Part shown: positions 1-7,799 of the stretch, piece after piece | Layout of the letters: the number at the start of each line of letters is the position of its first letter | Position numbering within the stretch: the stretch's first letter is position 1 | Assembly (NCBI GenBank): GCA_016215625.1 | Contig: JACRIW010000097.1 | Span: 1-64,000 of the forward strand | Source of the DNA: Candidatus Eiseniibacteriota bacterium | GTDB lineage: Bacteria; Eisenbacteria; RBG-16-71-46 | Reading direction: 5' to 3' | DNA length: 64,000 bases | The notes under the pieces: model-generated | The model's input: only the letters and a program-made list of their open reading frames with translations | Told to the model about the DNA's origin: nothing | Database searches by the model: none | Position numbers and translations under genes: made by a program

Positions 1-2
1 TC

Positions 3-344
3 TTCGCGAACCGGCGCGACATGCTGCTGCGGCACAACGGTGCGAACCACCGGCGCGAGACGATCGCGTTCTCGAAGCGCGACCAGGGCGTGATCGAGCG
101 GGCGGCGATCCACCTGATGCTGGCGAACTACTGGGCCCCGAACTCGGTAAACCACGACCGAAGCACTCCCGCGATGAAGCTGGGGCTGTTCGAGACACCA
201 CTGGCTCCAGAGGCGCTGCTCGGGAAACGGCACTTCGTCACGCGGGTGGAACCGGCGGAGGAATGGCGGCGCTACTACTTCGGGCTCGTGGACACCGCCG
301 AGATCGGGAACCCGAAGCGCCACACGCTCAAGCTGGCCGCCTGA
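3..344 (+). CDS. Transposase, C-terminal fragment (cut by window edge)
   Basis: The reading frame is open from the first base of the window, so the N-terminus lies outside. The residues GANHRRETIAF, STPAMKLGL and the closing KRHTLKLAA align with GANHKRETIAF, DTPAMRLGL and REHALKYAA of the complete transposase at 37250-38347, at roughly 40% identity. It is therefore a second, diverged member of the same IS family rather than an identical copy. The conserved Glu of GANHRRETIAF corresponds to the last acidic catalytic residue of the DDE set in the full copy. Whether the missing part is intact cannot be judged. The bases 391-410 (cattctgcgaaccacaaccc) partly resemble the right inverted repeat of the complete IS and probably mark the end of this element. 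Confidence 0.8.
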   Translation, partial: FANRRDMLLRHNGANHRRETIAFSKRDQGVIERAAIHLMLANYWAPNSVNHDRSTPAMKLGLFETPLAPEALLGKRHFVTRVEPAEEWRRYYFGLVDTAEIGNPKRHTLKLAA

Positions 345-350
345 ACGCAC

Positions 351-382
351 CACGGGCGCGGCCCCGGAAGGCCGCGCCCGTG
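351..382. terminator. Hairpin between transposase stop and IS right end
   Basis: A perfect 13-bp stem (351-363 with 370-382) with a 6-nt loop starts 6 bases after the transposase stop. No T-run follows on either strand. The complete IS has a hairpin in the same place (about 38358-38384), so the structure appears to belong to the element. It would insulate the IS from the convergent gene at 483-3785. Confidence 0.6.
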
Positions 383-482
383 AACAGCAACATTCTGCGA
401 ACCACAACCCAGCGAAAAACACGAGCGGCCGGGGATCGCGCCCCGGCCGCCGTCACCACCGCCCCACCCTTCCCTTCTTCGT

Positions 483-3400
483 TCAGCGAACGATCGTCAC
501 CCGGCGCTGTGTGCGCGAGGCGCCCTCGGTCAGCTGCAGGACGTACACGCCCGGCGCGAACGCCCCCGTCTCCCCCAGCTCGACCGCGTGTTCGCCCGCG
601 CCGAACCCGTCGAGCGCCCAGCGCTTCGCGACCCGCCCCGCCACGTCGAGCAGTTCGAGCCGGGCCGGAGCGCGCCCCGTGAGCGCGAACGCCACGCGCA
701 GCTCGCGCCGCGCCGGGTTCGGCCACGTGCCCGCGAGCGCGAGCCGCGAACGCACCGGCACGTCCACCCACGTCTCGGTGCTCGAGAGCGCCGCGCCGCC
801 GCTCACCACGCTCACGCGGTACGCGTAACGCCCGCCCGGCGTGATCGCGCGGTCGTCGTACACGAACAGCCCCGTGCCGTCGCCCGTGAGCGTCGCGAGC
901 GACTCCCAGCCGCCGTTCGTCTCGCGCCGTTCGACCGCGACCGTGAGCTGCACGCTGTTGCCCGCCCACCATTCGAGGTGCGTGACGTCGGACGACGCGT
1001 GCATGCGCGCGAGCGAGAGGAACGTCGGCACGAGTCCGCCCGTGCCCCACTGCGCCACGCCGTTCACGTCGAGACGCTGCGCGTACACGTGCCCGCGGCC
1101 CGTGTCGCGCTTGTCGAGCCACACGAGCACCGCGCCGCCGGCGCCGTCGGGCATCGGGCGGCACGTCCACTGGTCCCAGGCCGTGTCGGCGACCGCGACG
1201 CCGTTCGCCGTCCACTGCGCCACGCCCGATGCATTCATGCGCTGCGCGTAGACTTTCCAGTCGGTCCCGTTGCGGAAGTCCGACCACGTCACGAACACGT
1301 CGCTGCTGCCGCCCGCGGCGAGCCTCGGCTCGAGCTGGTAGTCGGTCGCGTTGCACACCGTGCGGCCGCCGTTGCTCCAGAGCAGCGTGGCCGTGGAGTC
1401 GAGACGTTGCGCGACGACGTCGTACATGCCGCCCACGCCCGACACCGTGTATGCGAAGGTCGCGCCGCCCGCGCCGTCGGACAGGATCGCCACGTTGCCC
1501 TGGCCCGAGGACGACGTCGTGAGCGGCGAGCCGTCGCTGCCCCACACCGTCGTGCCGTCGGCGCGCACGCGGCTCGCGTAGATCGCCGAGTTGACCGCGC
1601 GCATGTCCGTCCACGCGACGATCGCGCCACCCAGACCGTCGGCGGCGATCGCGGGATCGATCTGGCCCCAGCCCGCGTGATTGAGCGGCAGGCCGAACGC
1701 ACCCCACGGCCGCGCGCCCGCAGCGTCGATGCGCTGCACGAGCGTGAGCAGCGGCATCGAGTACGGCTCGTGCTGGTACGCCACGATCACGCCGCCGGCG
1801 CCGTCACTGACCGCGCGCGCGTTGCCCTGCTCGGTCGCGTCGTCCGCGAGCGCCATGCCCGCCGCGCCCCAGAGCGGCGCGCCCGCGCCGTCGAGCCGCT
1901 GCACGCGCACTTCCCACACGCCGAGGTTGCGGCGCTCCCACACGACGATCACGCCGCCCGCGCCGTCGGCCACGAGCTGTGGCGGGTACGTGTACGACGT
2001 GTCGTCGGCCACCGGCACGCCGTTCGTGGCCCACAGCATGGTGCCCGAGGCGTCGAAGCGCTGCGCGTAGAGCACCGGGTTGGCGCCCGCGCGCTGGTCG
2101 GTCCACGCCACGATCGCGCCACCCGCGCCATCGGCGACGATCGCCGGCGAGTTCTGCAGATCCGTCGCGACGCACACGCCGCGGCCGTTCCAGAGCGCGG
2201 CCCCGTTCGCGTCGAGCATGCGCGCGCGAATGTCGTACTCGCCCGAGCGCTTCTCGATCCACGCGATCGCCGTGGCGCCGCCGCCGACCGCCGCGGACAC
2301 GACGTTCGACTGCACGCCCACTTCGTTGACCGCGACTCCGCCGCTCGCCCACTGCGGCGCGCCGCTCGCGTCGAGGCGCTGCGCGAGACGGTCCTGATCC
2401 AACCGGCTGCGTGAGTCGGTCCACGACACGATCGCGCCGCCGGCGCCGTCGGACGCGATGCCCGGGTCGAACTGGTAGCCATGTCCTGCGGCGACCACGA
2501 CGCCGTTCGCCGTCCACTGCGCGACGCCCGAACCGTTCACGCGCTGCGCGTAGAGGTCGGCTTCCGCCGAAGCGCGCAGGTCGCGCCAGACCGCGATGAA
2601 TCCGCCCGTCGCGTCGGGTGCGAGGTACGGATCGGCCTGCGCGTTCGGGTCGGCGCACACCGCCACGCCCGCCGCGCTCCACTGCAACGCGCCCGTCGAG
2701 TCGAGGCGCTGCGCGTAGAAATCGTGGTTCGCGTCCGCGCGGTCGTCGGCCCACAGCACGTCGATGCCGTGCGCGCCGTCGGAGATCGCACGCGGCCAGA
2801 ACTGCAGGGCCGGGTCGGCGCACACCGTGAGGCCACCCGCACCCCAGCGGGCCGTGCCCGCCGCGCTCAGGCGCTGGCCGCGGATCTCGATGTCGGTGAG
2901 CGCAGGCGTCAGCTCCGCCCACACGAGGAAAACACCGCCCGCACCGTCCGAGACCGCGGACGGCTGGAACTGGTCCACGTACGTGGTGGTGGCCGCGACG
3001 CCGTTCGCGGTCCACAGCATCGCGCCGGTCGCGTCGAAGCGCTGCGCGAAGATGCGCTCTTCTTCGTCTGCGACGCGCAGGTCCGTCCACGCCACGATCG
3101 CGCCGCCCACGCCGTCCGCGACGAGCACCGGCGTCACCTGGTCACGGCTCGCCGTGCACACCGCCACGCCGCCGGCCGTCCACGACACCACGCCGAGCGC
3201 CGTGACGTGCTGCGCGTAGACGTCGTTGTTGGAAACGCCCGCGCGGCGGTCCTGCCATGCGACGTACACGCCGCTGCCACCGTCGGAGACGATCTGCGGC
3301 TCGATCTGGCGGCCCGTCGCCGTGCACACGGCGAGGCCGTTCGCGGCGAAACTCGGTGCGCCGTTCGTGTCGAAGTGCTGCACGTAGATGTCGGTGGACA

Positions 3401-3785
3401 TCATGTCGTCCGTGGGATCGTGCTGCCACACGACCCACACGCCGCCCGAGCCGTCGGGCAGCACGTGCGAGTTCGACTGGTAGCCGACCGCGACCGAGAC
3501 CGGGACCGCCGGCTGGCCCCAGTCGGTCGTGCCCGCCGCGTTCACGCGCTGCACGAAGATGCCCGAGCCCCACGGCCCGCGCGTGTCCGTCCACGAGAAG
3601 AACGAGTTCCCGAGCGGATCGAGCGCGGTCTGCGAGAACAGCGGGCCGGGCGAGCGTTGCGCGCCGGAAGGAACCGCGGCGAAGCGCGCCGCGGCAGGAG
3701 GAGCAGCGAGCGCTCCCGAAGAGTTCACGCAGACGAGCGCGAGGGCGAACAGCGCCGCGAGGGGCGCACGCTTCCATGCGAGCAT
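483..3785 (-). CDS. Secreted repeat protein with FlgD-like C-terminal sorting domain
   Basis: About 1100 residues. ATG at 3785 is preceded by an AGGAG ribosome site 7 nt upstream; a TTG five codons earlier is a poorer choice because it would lie within that site. Residues 1-27 form a signal peptide (basic MLAWKR, then a hydrophobic stretch ending around ALAAP). The body is about 16-18 copies of a roughly 50-residue unit, consensus near SDG.GG..VAWTD.R....D.YAQR.D..G...W...GVAV, a pattern expected to build beta-propeller or beta-helix-like layers. A short fibronectin-like segment (YDDRAITPGGRYAYRVSV) follows. The last ~85 residues (WPNPARRELRV to RRVTIV) are a FlgD-like or type IX-style sorting tail. 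A surface-exposed or exported protein of unknown ligand is likely; there is no enzymatic motif. It ends convergently with the IS fragment. Confidence 0.8.
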   Translation of the reverse strand: MLAWKRAPLAALFALALVCVNSSGALAAPPAAARFAAVPSGAQRSPGPLFSQTALDPLGNSFFSWTDTRGPWGSGIFVQRVNAAGTTDWGQPAVPVSVAVGYQSNSHVLPDGSGGVWVVWQHDPTDDMMSTDIYVQHFDTNGAPSFAANGLAVCTATGRQIEPQIVSDGGSGVYVAWQDRRAGVSNNDVYAQHVTALGVVSWTAGGVAVCTASRDQVTPVLVADGVGGAIVAWTDLRVADEEERIFAQRFDATGAMLWTANGVAATTTYVDQFQPSAVSDGAGGVFLVWAELTPALTDIEIRGQRLSAAGTARWGAGGLTVCADPALQFWPRAISDGAHGIDVLWADDRADANHDFYAQRLDSTGALQWSAAGVAVCADPNAQADPYLAPDATGGFIAVWRDLRASAEADLYAQRVNGSGVAQWTANGVVVAAGHGYQFDPGIASDGAGGAIVSWTDSRSRLDQDRLAQRLDASGAPQWASGGVAVNEVGVQSNVVSAAVGGGATAIAWIEKRSGEYDIRARMLDANGAALWNGRGVCVATDLQNSPAIVADGAGGAIVAWTDQRAGANPVLYAQRFDASGTMLWATNGVPVADDTSYTYPPQLVADGAGGVIVVWERRNLGVWEVRVQRLDGAGAPLWGAAGMALADDATEQGNARAVSDGAGGVIVAYQHEPYSMPLLTLVQRIDAAGARPWGAFGLPLNHAGWGQIDPAIAADGLGGAIVAWTDMRAVNSAIYASRVRADGTTVWGSDGSPLTTSSSGQGNVAILSDGAGGATFAYTVSGVGGMYDVVAQRLDSTATLLWSNGGRTVCNATDYQLEPRLAAGGSSDVFVTWSDFRNGTDWKVYAQRMNASGVAQWTANGVAVADTAWDQWTCRPMPDGAGGAVLVWLDKRDTGRGHVYAQRLDVNGVAQWGTGGLVPTFLSLARMHASSDVTHLEWWAGNSVQLTVAVERRETNGGWESLATLTGDGTGLFVYDDRAITPGGRYAYRVSVVSGGAALSSTETWVDVPVRSRLALAGTWPNPARRELRVAFALTGRAPARLELLDVAGRVAKRWALDGFGAGEHAVELGETGAFAPGVYVLQLTEGASRTQRRVTIVR
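1090..3590 (-). repeat. In-frame tandem ~150-bp coding repeats
   Basis: The gene at 483-3785 is built of degenerate repeats with a period near 150 bp, recognisable by the recurring DNA for SDGAGGA.VAWTD and YAQR.DA.G. Spacing varies by a few codons, so these are old protein repeats, not a recent tandem expansion. Confidence 0.75.
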
Positions 3786-3969
3786 CGCAATCTCCTGCAA
3801 CCGCCGGGGCCGGAGGATGGAAGAGCATCCGGACGATGGCCGTGGGTGAAGGAGTCCGCGAGGGGTGCGGGCAAGTTAGCACCGCGGCGGCCCGTGGGGA
3901 ACGCCGGAGGGGTGCCCGGAAGTTGTCGGCCGTTTCGCCGGCCGGAGCAACCTCGAAAATGCCGGGCCG

Positions 3970-4698
3970 CTACTCCTTCACTTCGAGGTCGTAGGCTTCG
4001 ATCTCCGCGAAGAGCTTCCGGGGATCCTGCGGCTCGAACCGCTCCTGCGCCCGGGCGGCGGCGGCGCGGATGCGGTCGACGCGGAACATGCGCGGCTCGC
4101 CGCGGAGCCGGTCGTGCGCGAGCAGGTACCAGAGCGGCGCCGCCACGAGCAGCCCGTGCGGCTCGACCACGCGCGTGCTCGGCCTGCCGTGGCGGTCGCA
4201 GTACTCGAGCTCGAGCGCGTGCCCGGCGATGAACGCCCGCTCGCACGCGCGGTAGGTGGCGGCGTCGAGCGGCGTCGACGCGCTCACGAGCTCGGCGCCC
4301 GCGGGGCGCGCGACCACGATGCGTTCGATGACCGCGAGGATCGCCGCGCGGCGCTCGCGCGGGACCGAGCCGAGCACCTTGTCGACCGCCGGCGCGAGCG
4401 AGCGGCCGGCGGGCAGGCCGCCGAGCACGCCGGCGAGGCGGTAGGACAGCCACAGGCTGACGGCCTCGTCGACCGAGAGCGCGAGCGGCGGCATCTGGTA
4501 GTCCCGGTGCAGTTGGAGTCCCCCGCCCCGGCCGGGCTCGCCGACGATGGGCACGTGTTGTTCGCGCAGGGCCGCGAGGTCGCGGAACACCGTGCGTTCG
4601 TCCACCTCGAAATGGCGCGCGAGGTCGGCGACCGTGACCGGCGTGCGGCGGCGGCGCATGTATTCGGTGATCGCGTGCAGGCGTTCGCTGCGTTTCAC
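3970..4698 (-). CDS. WYL-domain transcriptional regulator (YafY/DeoR-like)
   Basis: About 242 residues starting at GTG 4698 (MKRSERLHAITEYMRRR); this matches the usual start of the family. An upstream in-frame GTG at 4731 would add 11 unlikely residues. The N-terminal winged helix-turn-helix (residues 1-60, with TVADLARHFEVDERTVFRDLAAL) is followed by a WYL domain carrying the ligand-binding WYL motif itself (LLVAAPLWYLLAHD) and the WCX-type C-terminus (EPRMFRVDRI). WYL regulators sense nucleic-acid or small ligands and usually repress themselves and neighbours. The gene diverges from the DinB-family gene at 4826, a pairing common in many genomes, so DinB is its likely target. Confidence 0.85.
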   Translation of the reverse strand: MKRSERLHAITEYMRRRRTPVTVADLARHFEVDERTVFRDLAALREQHVPIVGEPGRGGGLQLHRDYQMPPLALSVDEAVSLWLSYRLAGVLGGLPAGRSLAPAVDKVLGSVPRERRAAILAVIERIVVARPAGAELVSASTPLDAATYRACERAFIAGHALELEYCDRHGRPSTRVVEPHGLLVAAPLWYLLAHDRLRGEPRMFRVDRIRAAAARAQERFEPQDPRKLFAEIEAYDLEVKE

Positions 4699-4737
4699 GG
4701 CGTGATTTCCGCGCGGAACATGGGACTCCACAAAGGT

Positions 4738-4750
4738 GACACGGTCTGTC
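4738..4750. promoter_or_regulatory. Candidate operator in WYL/DinB divergent promoter
   Basis: GACA-cggtc-TGTC is an inverted repeat in the short shared region between the two divergent genes. Short hairpin-forming sequences follow (AGGG/CCCT near 4751-4763 and GCGGCGG/CCGCCGC near 4779-4797), lying in the DinB 5' leader. Assignment to the WYL regulator is inference. Confidence 0.35.
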
Positions 4751-4825
4751 AGGGTTGCGCCCTAGGTTGCCTGGCGTCGCGGCGGACGGACCGCCGCAGG
4801 ACTCATCTTCGACAAGGAGCCTCTC

Positions 4826-5338
4826 GTGAACAAGCAGGTCCATCTGGGTAGCTGGGAAATGATGCGTCTCCGCCACGGCATCACGATTCGCGTCGTGGAC
4901 CAGCTGTCGGACGAGCAGCTGAATGCGAAGCCGATTCCCGGCATGCGTTCGGCGCTCGAGATCGTCGTGCACATGTACTCGGGCATGAAGCAGATGCTCG
5001 ACGGCGTGGTGAGCGGTTCGCTGGGCGAGAGCGTGGAGAAGTCCGTGCTCGAGAAGGTGAAGACCAAGGCGCAGCTGCTCGCGTACCTGGCCGAGACCTG
5101 GACCGCTTCGAACACCGTGGCGCTGGGCCTGACCGACGCGCAGATCGGCGGGCTCGTGAAGACCCCGTGGGGCGAGCCGTTCCCCGGCTTCGCGATTCTG
5201 GGATTCATCCACGACGAGTACCTGCACCACCGCGGCCAGGTCTACGCGTTCGTGCGCACGTTCGGGATCGAGCCCGTGATGCTGTGGGACTTCGACCACA
5301 ACGCGCCGGAGTTCCAGAAGCAGGACGTGAAGGCGTAG
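4826..5338 (+). CDS. DinB family putative metal-dependent hydrolase
   Basis: 170 residues. GTG start preceded by AAGGAG at a 7-nt spacing. The DinB four-helix fold is signalled by SALEIVVHMYSG (His49) and HDEYLHHRGQVYAFVR (His129 and His134/135), which supply the usual three-histidine metal site. DinB/YfiT-like proteins in bacilli act as thiol transferases or remain uncharacterised; the exact reaction cannot be deduced. The first helix has a clean start and there is no signal peptide, so it is cytosolic. Transcribed divergently from the WYL regulator and followed by a strong hairpin. Confidence 0.85.
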   Translation: MNKQVHLGSWEMMRLRHGITIRVVDQLSDEQLNAKPIPGMRSALEIVVHMYSGMKQMLDGVVSGSLGESVEKSVLEKVKTKAQLLAYLAETWTASNTVALGLTDAQIGGLVKTPWGEPFPGFAILGFIHDEYLHHRGQVYAFVRTFGIEPVMLWDFDHNAPEFQKQDVKA

Positions 5339-5360
5339 TCGTTCGGTCGGGAACAGAGAA

Positions 5361-5390
5361 GCCCCCGAGGGTGGTGCCTGCCTCGGGGGC
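5361..5390. terminator. Bidirectional terminator hairpin
   Basis: Perfect 10-bp stem (gcccccgagg/cctcgggggc) with a 10-nt loop between the convergent DinB gene and the MqsA-like gene. A T-rich stretch (tgctgttgttg) follows on the plus strand. Confidence 0.7.
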
Positions 5391-5420
5391 GATGCTGTTG
5401 TTGGGGGGGCGTGACCGGCG

Positions 5421-5918
5421 TCAGGCGGTCTTGAGCCGCCAGCTCGTGCGCGTGGCTTCGAGCGTGAGCCGGGGCGCGGTGGCGCGCGAGGCGTCGATCT
5501 GGCGGAGACGGTCGGTCGGGTACGCAGTGGTGAGGTGGCCCTGGGCGACGAGGAGTCGCAGCAGGCGGTCGGCCTGAGGCCCGATCGGCGCCGCGTCGGT
5601 CTCCCATCGCGACACCGTCTCGACCGCGACGCCCATGTGGCGAGCGAAGTCGACGCCCGACCAGCCGAGCGTCTTGCGCAGGAAGCGCACTTCCTCGCCG
5701 CGCAGTCGCGGGGGTTTGTGGATGACGGCCTCGGCGATGATGCGAAGAAGAGACTCGATCCGCGGGAAGACGTATTCGACGTTGTCGCACCGGGTGCAGT
5801 GGTGCGACTCGAGGTCGGCAATCCAGACGTTCGACAGGCCGGATTCGCGGAAGTGGTGGGCGCCGTGTTTGCGCTTCATGCCTGATCGGCATGTCGTGCA
5901 ATGAAAGTCCGTCTTCAT
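5421..5918 (-). CDS. MqsA-like antitoxin (zinc-finger plus HTH)
   Basis: 165 residues. ATG at 5918 overlaps the stop of the upstream toxin gene (ATGA). Two CxxC pairs (FHCTTC near residue 7 and HHCTRC near 40) form the zinc-binding, toxin-binding domain. The C-terminal half is an XRE-type helix-turn-helix (GEEVRFLRKTLGWSGVDFARHMGVAVETVSRWE), the layout of MqsA/YgiT-type antitoxins. It should neutralise the product of 5915-6196 and repress their joint promoter. About 40 residues of extra C-terminus follow the HTH. A paralogue without a toxin lies just upstream (6254-6718). Confidence 0.85.
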   Translation of the reverse strand: MKTDFHCTTCRSGMKRKHGAHHFRESGLSNVWIADLESHHCTRCDNVEYVFPRIESLLRIIAEAVIHKPPRLRGEEVRFLRKTLGWSGVDFARHMGVAVETVSRWETDAAPIGPQADRLLRLLVAQGHLTTAYPTDRLRQIDASRATAPRLTLEATRTSWRLKTA

Positions 5919-6196
5919 GGTGCTGCTCTCCACGCGGTGACGACGACGAAGTAGTCCTCGCTCCGAAATGCGATGACGACCGTGATGCGAGAGGTCTCGA
6001 CTCGGTGACGCCACGATCCGTGCTCCCACTCGGCCGGGTGCACGACTCCACCGCGGAGCACATTCACGCAGTCCGCGATCGACAGGTCCTCGGCCTCCAT
6101 CTCTTCGCGTGCGTGGCCCGTCACGCTGAAATCCCCGGACGCGAGAATCGACCGAATCCTCTGCTTCGCCTCGACCGGCGACAGCGGCTCGAGCAC
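5915..6196 (-). CDS. DUF4258-type toxin, partner of MqsA-like antitoxin
   Basis: About 93 residues if started at GTG 6196, which has GGAGG 5 nt upstream; a TTG at 6238 would be longer but has no ribosome site, and its TTGACA looks more like a -35 element. The protein carries the DUF4258 pattern: FSVTGHAREEMEAEDLSIADCVNVLRGG, then R.ETSRITVVIAFRSEDYFVVVTAW. These folds resemble the RelE/MqsR/BECR ribonuclease toxins and are commonly encoded directly before YgiT/MqsA-type antitoxins, as here (toxin first, 4-base overlap). Predicted mRNA interferase; catalytic residues are not certain. Confidence 0.8.
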   Translation of the reverse strand: MLEPLSPVEAKQRIRSILASGDFSVTGHAREEMEAEDLSIADCVNVLRGGVVHPAEWEHGSWRHRVETSRITVVIAFRSEDYFVVVTAWRAAP

Positions 6197-6253
6197 GACG
6201 CCCTCCGCATGTTCGGCGGGGGCTTGATGATTTGTCAATACTCACGTGCGGCG

Positions 6254-6718
6254 TCACATGCTCACCATCCGCCACTTGCGGCCGGAGAGTTTGAGGAGCA
6301 CGCGGGTGGCGTCGGCGCGGGTGAGGTCCACGGCGTTCACGCGGTCGAGCGGGAAGCGCCAGCGCAGGCACTGCTGCGCGGCGACCACGCGCAGCACGCG
6401 GTCCTCGAGCGGCGTGATGCGGCGCGTGCCGTCTTCGAGCGCCTGCACGCCGTCGAGGGACAGGCACAGCAGCCGGGCGAAGTCGTGCACCGGGAGCGCG
6501 AGCTGGTCGCGCAGGAAGCACACCTCCTCGCCGCACAGCATCGTGGTCTTGAAGATCACGGCCTCGACCAGCTTGCGGAAGAGCGAGCGCACTTCCGGCA
6601 CGGTGTAGTCGAGGCACCCGCAGAGCGGGCAGGTGCGGTACTCGAGGTCGGCGAGCCAGACGTTGGACAGCCCGCAGGCGCGATACCAGAGGCGCCCGCG
6701 CAGCTGCTCCATGGGCAT
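6254..6718 (-). CDS. Orphan MqsA-like protein, N-terminus damaged or non-canonical start
   Basis: From ATG 6718 the product is 154 residues and clearly paralogous to the antitoxin at 5421-5918 (shared ACGLSNVWLADLE / ESGLSNVWIADLE, the second CxxC as CPLC, and a similar HTH). The first zinc CxxC (CHDC) is encoded in frame immediately upstream of 6718 (6722-6733), but no ATG, GTG or TTG precedes it before a stop. Either the gene starts at a rare ATC (6742, with GGAG about 10 nt before it) or it has lost its start and makes a protein missing half of the zinc site. No toxin gene accompanies it. A decaying antitoxin or an anti-addiction solitary antitoxin are both possible. Confidence 0.6.
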   Translation of the reverse strand: MPMEQLRGRLWYRACGLSNVWLADLEYRTCPLCGCLDYTVPEVRSLFRKLVEAVIFKTTMLCGEEVCFLRDQLALPVHDFARLLCLSLDGVQALEDGTRRITPLEDRVLRVVAAQQCLRWRFPLDRVNAVDLTRADATRVLLKLSGRKWRMVSM

Positions 6719-6790
6719 GCGGCAATCGTGACAGCGGCGGATGGCGGCGGTGCTCCGCGGGGGCGGGGTGAACTCTCGGCGCGGCGAGGG

Positions 6791-7246
6791 CTACGCGGCG
6801 CCTTCCTGCCTCCCGTCGCGCTTCGGCACGACGCCGCGCTTGGCGGCGAGCTTGGCGAACACCGCGACCGGCACGTCGTCGAGCACTTCGATCAGCCGGC
6901 TCGCCGCGAGCGAGGGCAGCACGCCGCCGCGCTCCCAGCGCACGACCATCTTCGAGCCGATGCCGAGCAGGCGTTCGAGCTGCGCCTGCGAGAGGCCGTA
7001 GCGAGCGCGCAACGCGCGGATGCGCTCGGGCGAGACGAGACCGACCTTGGCGCGGACGGAATCGGCGGCAGTGCGAAGCGAGGCCTTGAGCTGCGGCACG
7101 TCGTAGTACTCCTCGCCACATGCGTCGCAGGCACAGCACCGGTCTTCGTACTCCGTCTTCCAGCGCCCCACGACCGATTCCCGGCGAACCACGACCTCGC
7201 GCACCGGGCGGCCTCCGCACTGCGGGCAGGCTTCCTCGCGGATCAT
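6791..7246 (-). CDS. mqsA: Antitoxin MqsA
   Basis: 151 residues; ATG at 7246 overlaps the mqsR stop by four bases. N-terminal zinc domain with CPQC (residues 8-11) and CDAC (near 41); the MqsA-specific DACGEEYYDVPQLKA follows. C-terminal HTH: ERIRALRARYGLSQAQLERLLGIGSKMVVRWERG, then PSLAASRLIEVLDD as in the MqsA dimer. It binds MqsR through the zinc domain and DNA through the HTH. The C-terminal ~20 residues are a basic extension not seen in the compact E. coli protein. Together with mqsR it forms a standard toxin-first operon. Confidence 0.9.
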   Translation of the reverse strand: MIREEACPQCGGRPVREVVVRRESVVGRWKTEYEDRCCACDACGEEYYDVPQLKASLRTAADSVRAKVGLVSPERIRALRARYGLSQAQLERLLGIGSKMVVRWERGGVLPSLAASRLIEVLDDVPVAVFAKLAAKRGVVPKRDGRQEGAA

Positions 7247-7560
7247 CGGCTGGTGTCCTTCTTGAACGAGAGTACAAGGACCCGGTCACGGTCGGGCGTG
7301 AGCTTGAACTTCAGGTAGATCCGAGCCTTCACCAGGAACGGGCGATAGACGTCGAGCATCGATCGGCCGTCACGCTCGCTCAGCATGCTCTTGTGAAAGT
7401 CGACTTCGGTCAGCCGCAACAGCGTTGCGATGAGATCAGCGACGGAGAGCTCGTCACGGGTCATGGTCCGCTGGACCTCGACCGTCGTGGCGACCCGCCC
7501 CCGCCTCACCAGGTACTGCACCTCCAGCAGGTCGTAGCTCGGCCCATCGCGCTCGGTCAC
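7243..7560 (-). CDS. mqsR: Toxin MqsR (GCU-type mRNA interferase family)
   Basis: 105 residues from GTG 7560. The reading frame is open much further upstream (to 7704), but MqsR proteins begin at this point and an operator-like palindrome sits just before 7560. Diagnostic block: LTEVDFHKSMLSERDGRSM, LDVYRPFLVKARIYLKFKL and DRVLVLSFKKD, matching the E. coli MqsR core SDFYKSM / WQDVYRP / VYLKI / VLIVSFKEK in order and spacing. MqsR is a RelE-fold ribonuclease that cleaves mRNA; the conserved Lys, Tyr and Arg of this core are present. Four-base overlap with mqsA indicates translational coupling. Confidence 0.9.
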   Translation of the reverse strand: MTERDGPSYDLLEVQYLVRRGRVATTVEVQRTMTRDELSVADLIATLLRLTEVDFHKSMLSERDGRSMLDVYRPFLVKARIYLKFKLTPDRDRVLVLSFKKDTSR

Positions 7561-7572
7561 GGCCGCTCGGAG

Positions 7573-7591
7573 TGGTAGCGCAGCGCTACCA
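7573..7591. promoter_or_regulatory. Palindromic operator upstream of mqsRA
   Basis: tggtagcg-cag-cgctacca: an 8-bp perfect inverted repeat with a 3-base centre, ending 13 bases before the mqsR start codon. MqsA proteins bind palindromes in their own promoter, so this is the natural candidate site. Its sequence differs from the AACCT/AGGTT boxes known in E. coli. Confidence 0.55.
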
Positions 7592-7743
7592 ACAGTTTCC
7601 GCGACGGCGTATGCGAGGTCGAGGGATTTCTCTGGGCGACAGCGGGCACGGACGTGCTCCGCGGGGGCGGGCCGGGCGAACAGTTCGCACCTTTCCCAGC
7701 GCATTCAGTGCCGGGCGCAAGCTGTTGCGCGGGAACGGCGTCA

Positions 7744-7764
7744 GGCGTGGCGGCCGGCCACGCC
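7744..7764. terminator. Hairpin downstream of TPR gene
   Basis: 8-bp stem ggcgtggc/gccacgcc with a 5-nt loop, 36 bases past the stop of the minus-strand TPR gene. No T-run, so only a possible terminator. The rest of 7592-7799 shows no gene I can support. Confidence 0.4.
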
Positions 7765-7799
7765 GTCGACGCGCCGTCCACGGCGGCGACGGGCGGCTG

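Noticed and set aside
4740-4800. GGCAACC-containing hairpins in the WYL/DinB promoter as a fourth SAM-type element
   Set aside because: It has ggcaacc and flanking stems but no AUC.AGAG motif and no AAGGUGCC, so the core is incomplete.
328-5821. Very long open frames on the opposite strand or other frames of real genes (e.g. 588-2414, 2481-4232, 3725-5821)
   Set aside because: High GC removes stop codons from antisense frames; the products are Arg/Ala/His-rich without motifs and overlap well-supported genes. The same holds across the window.
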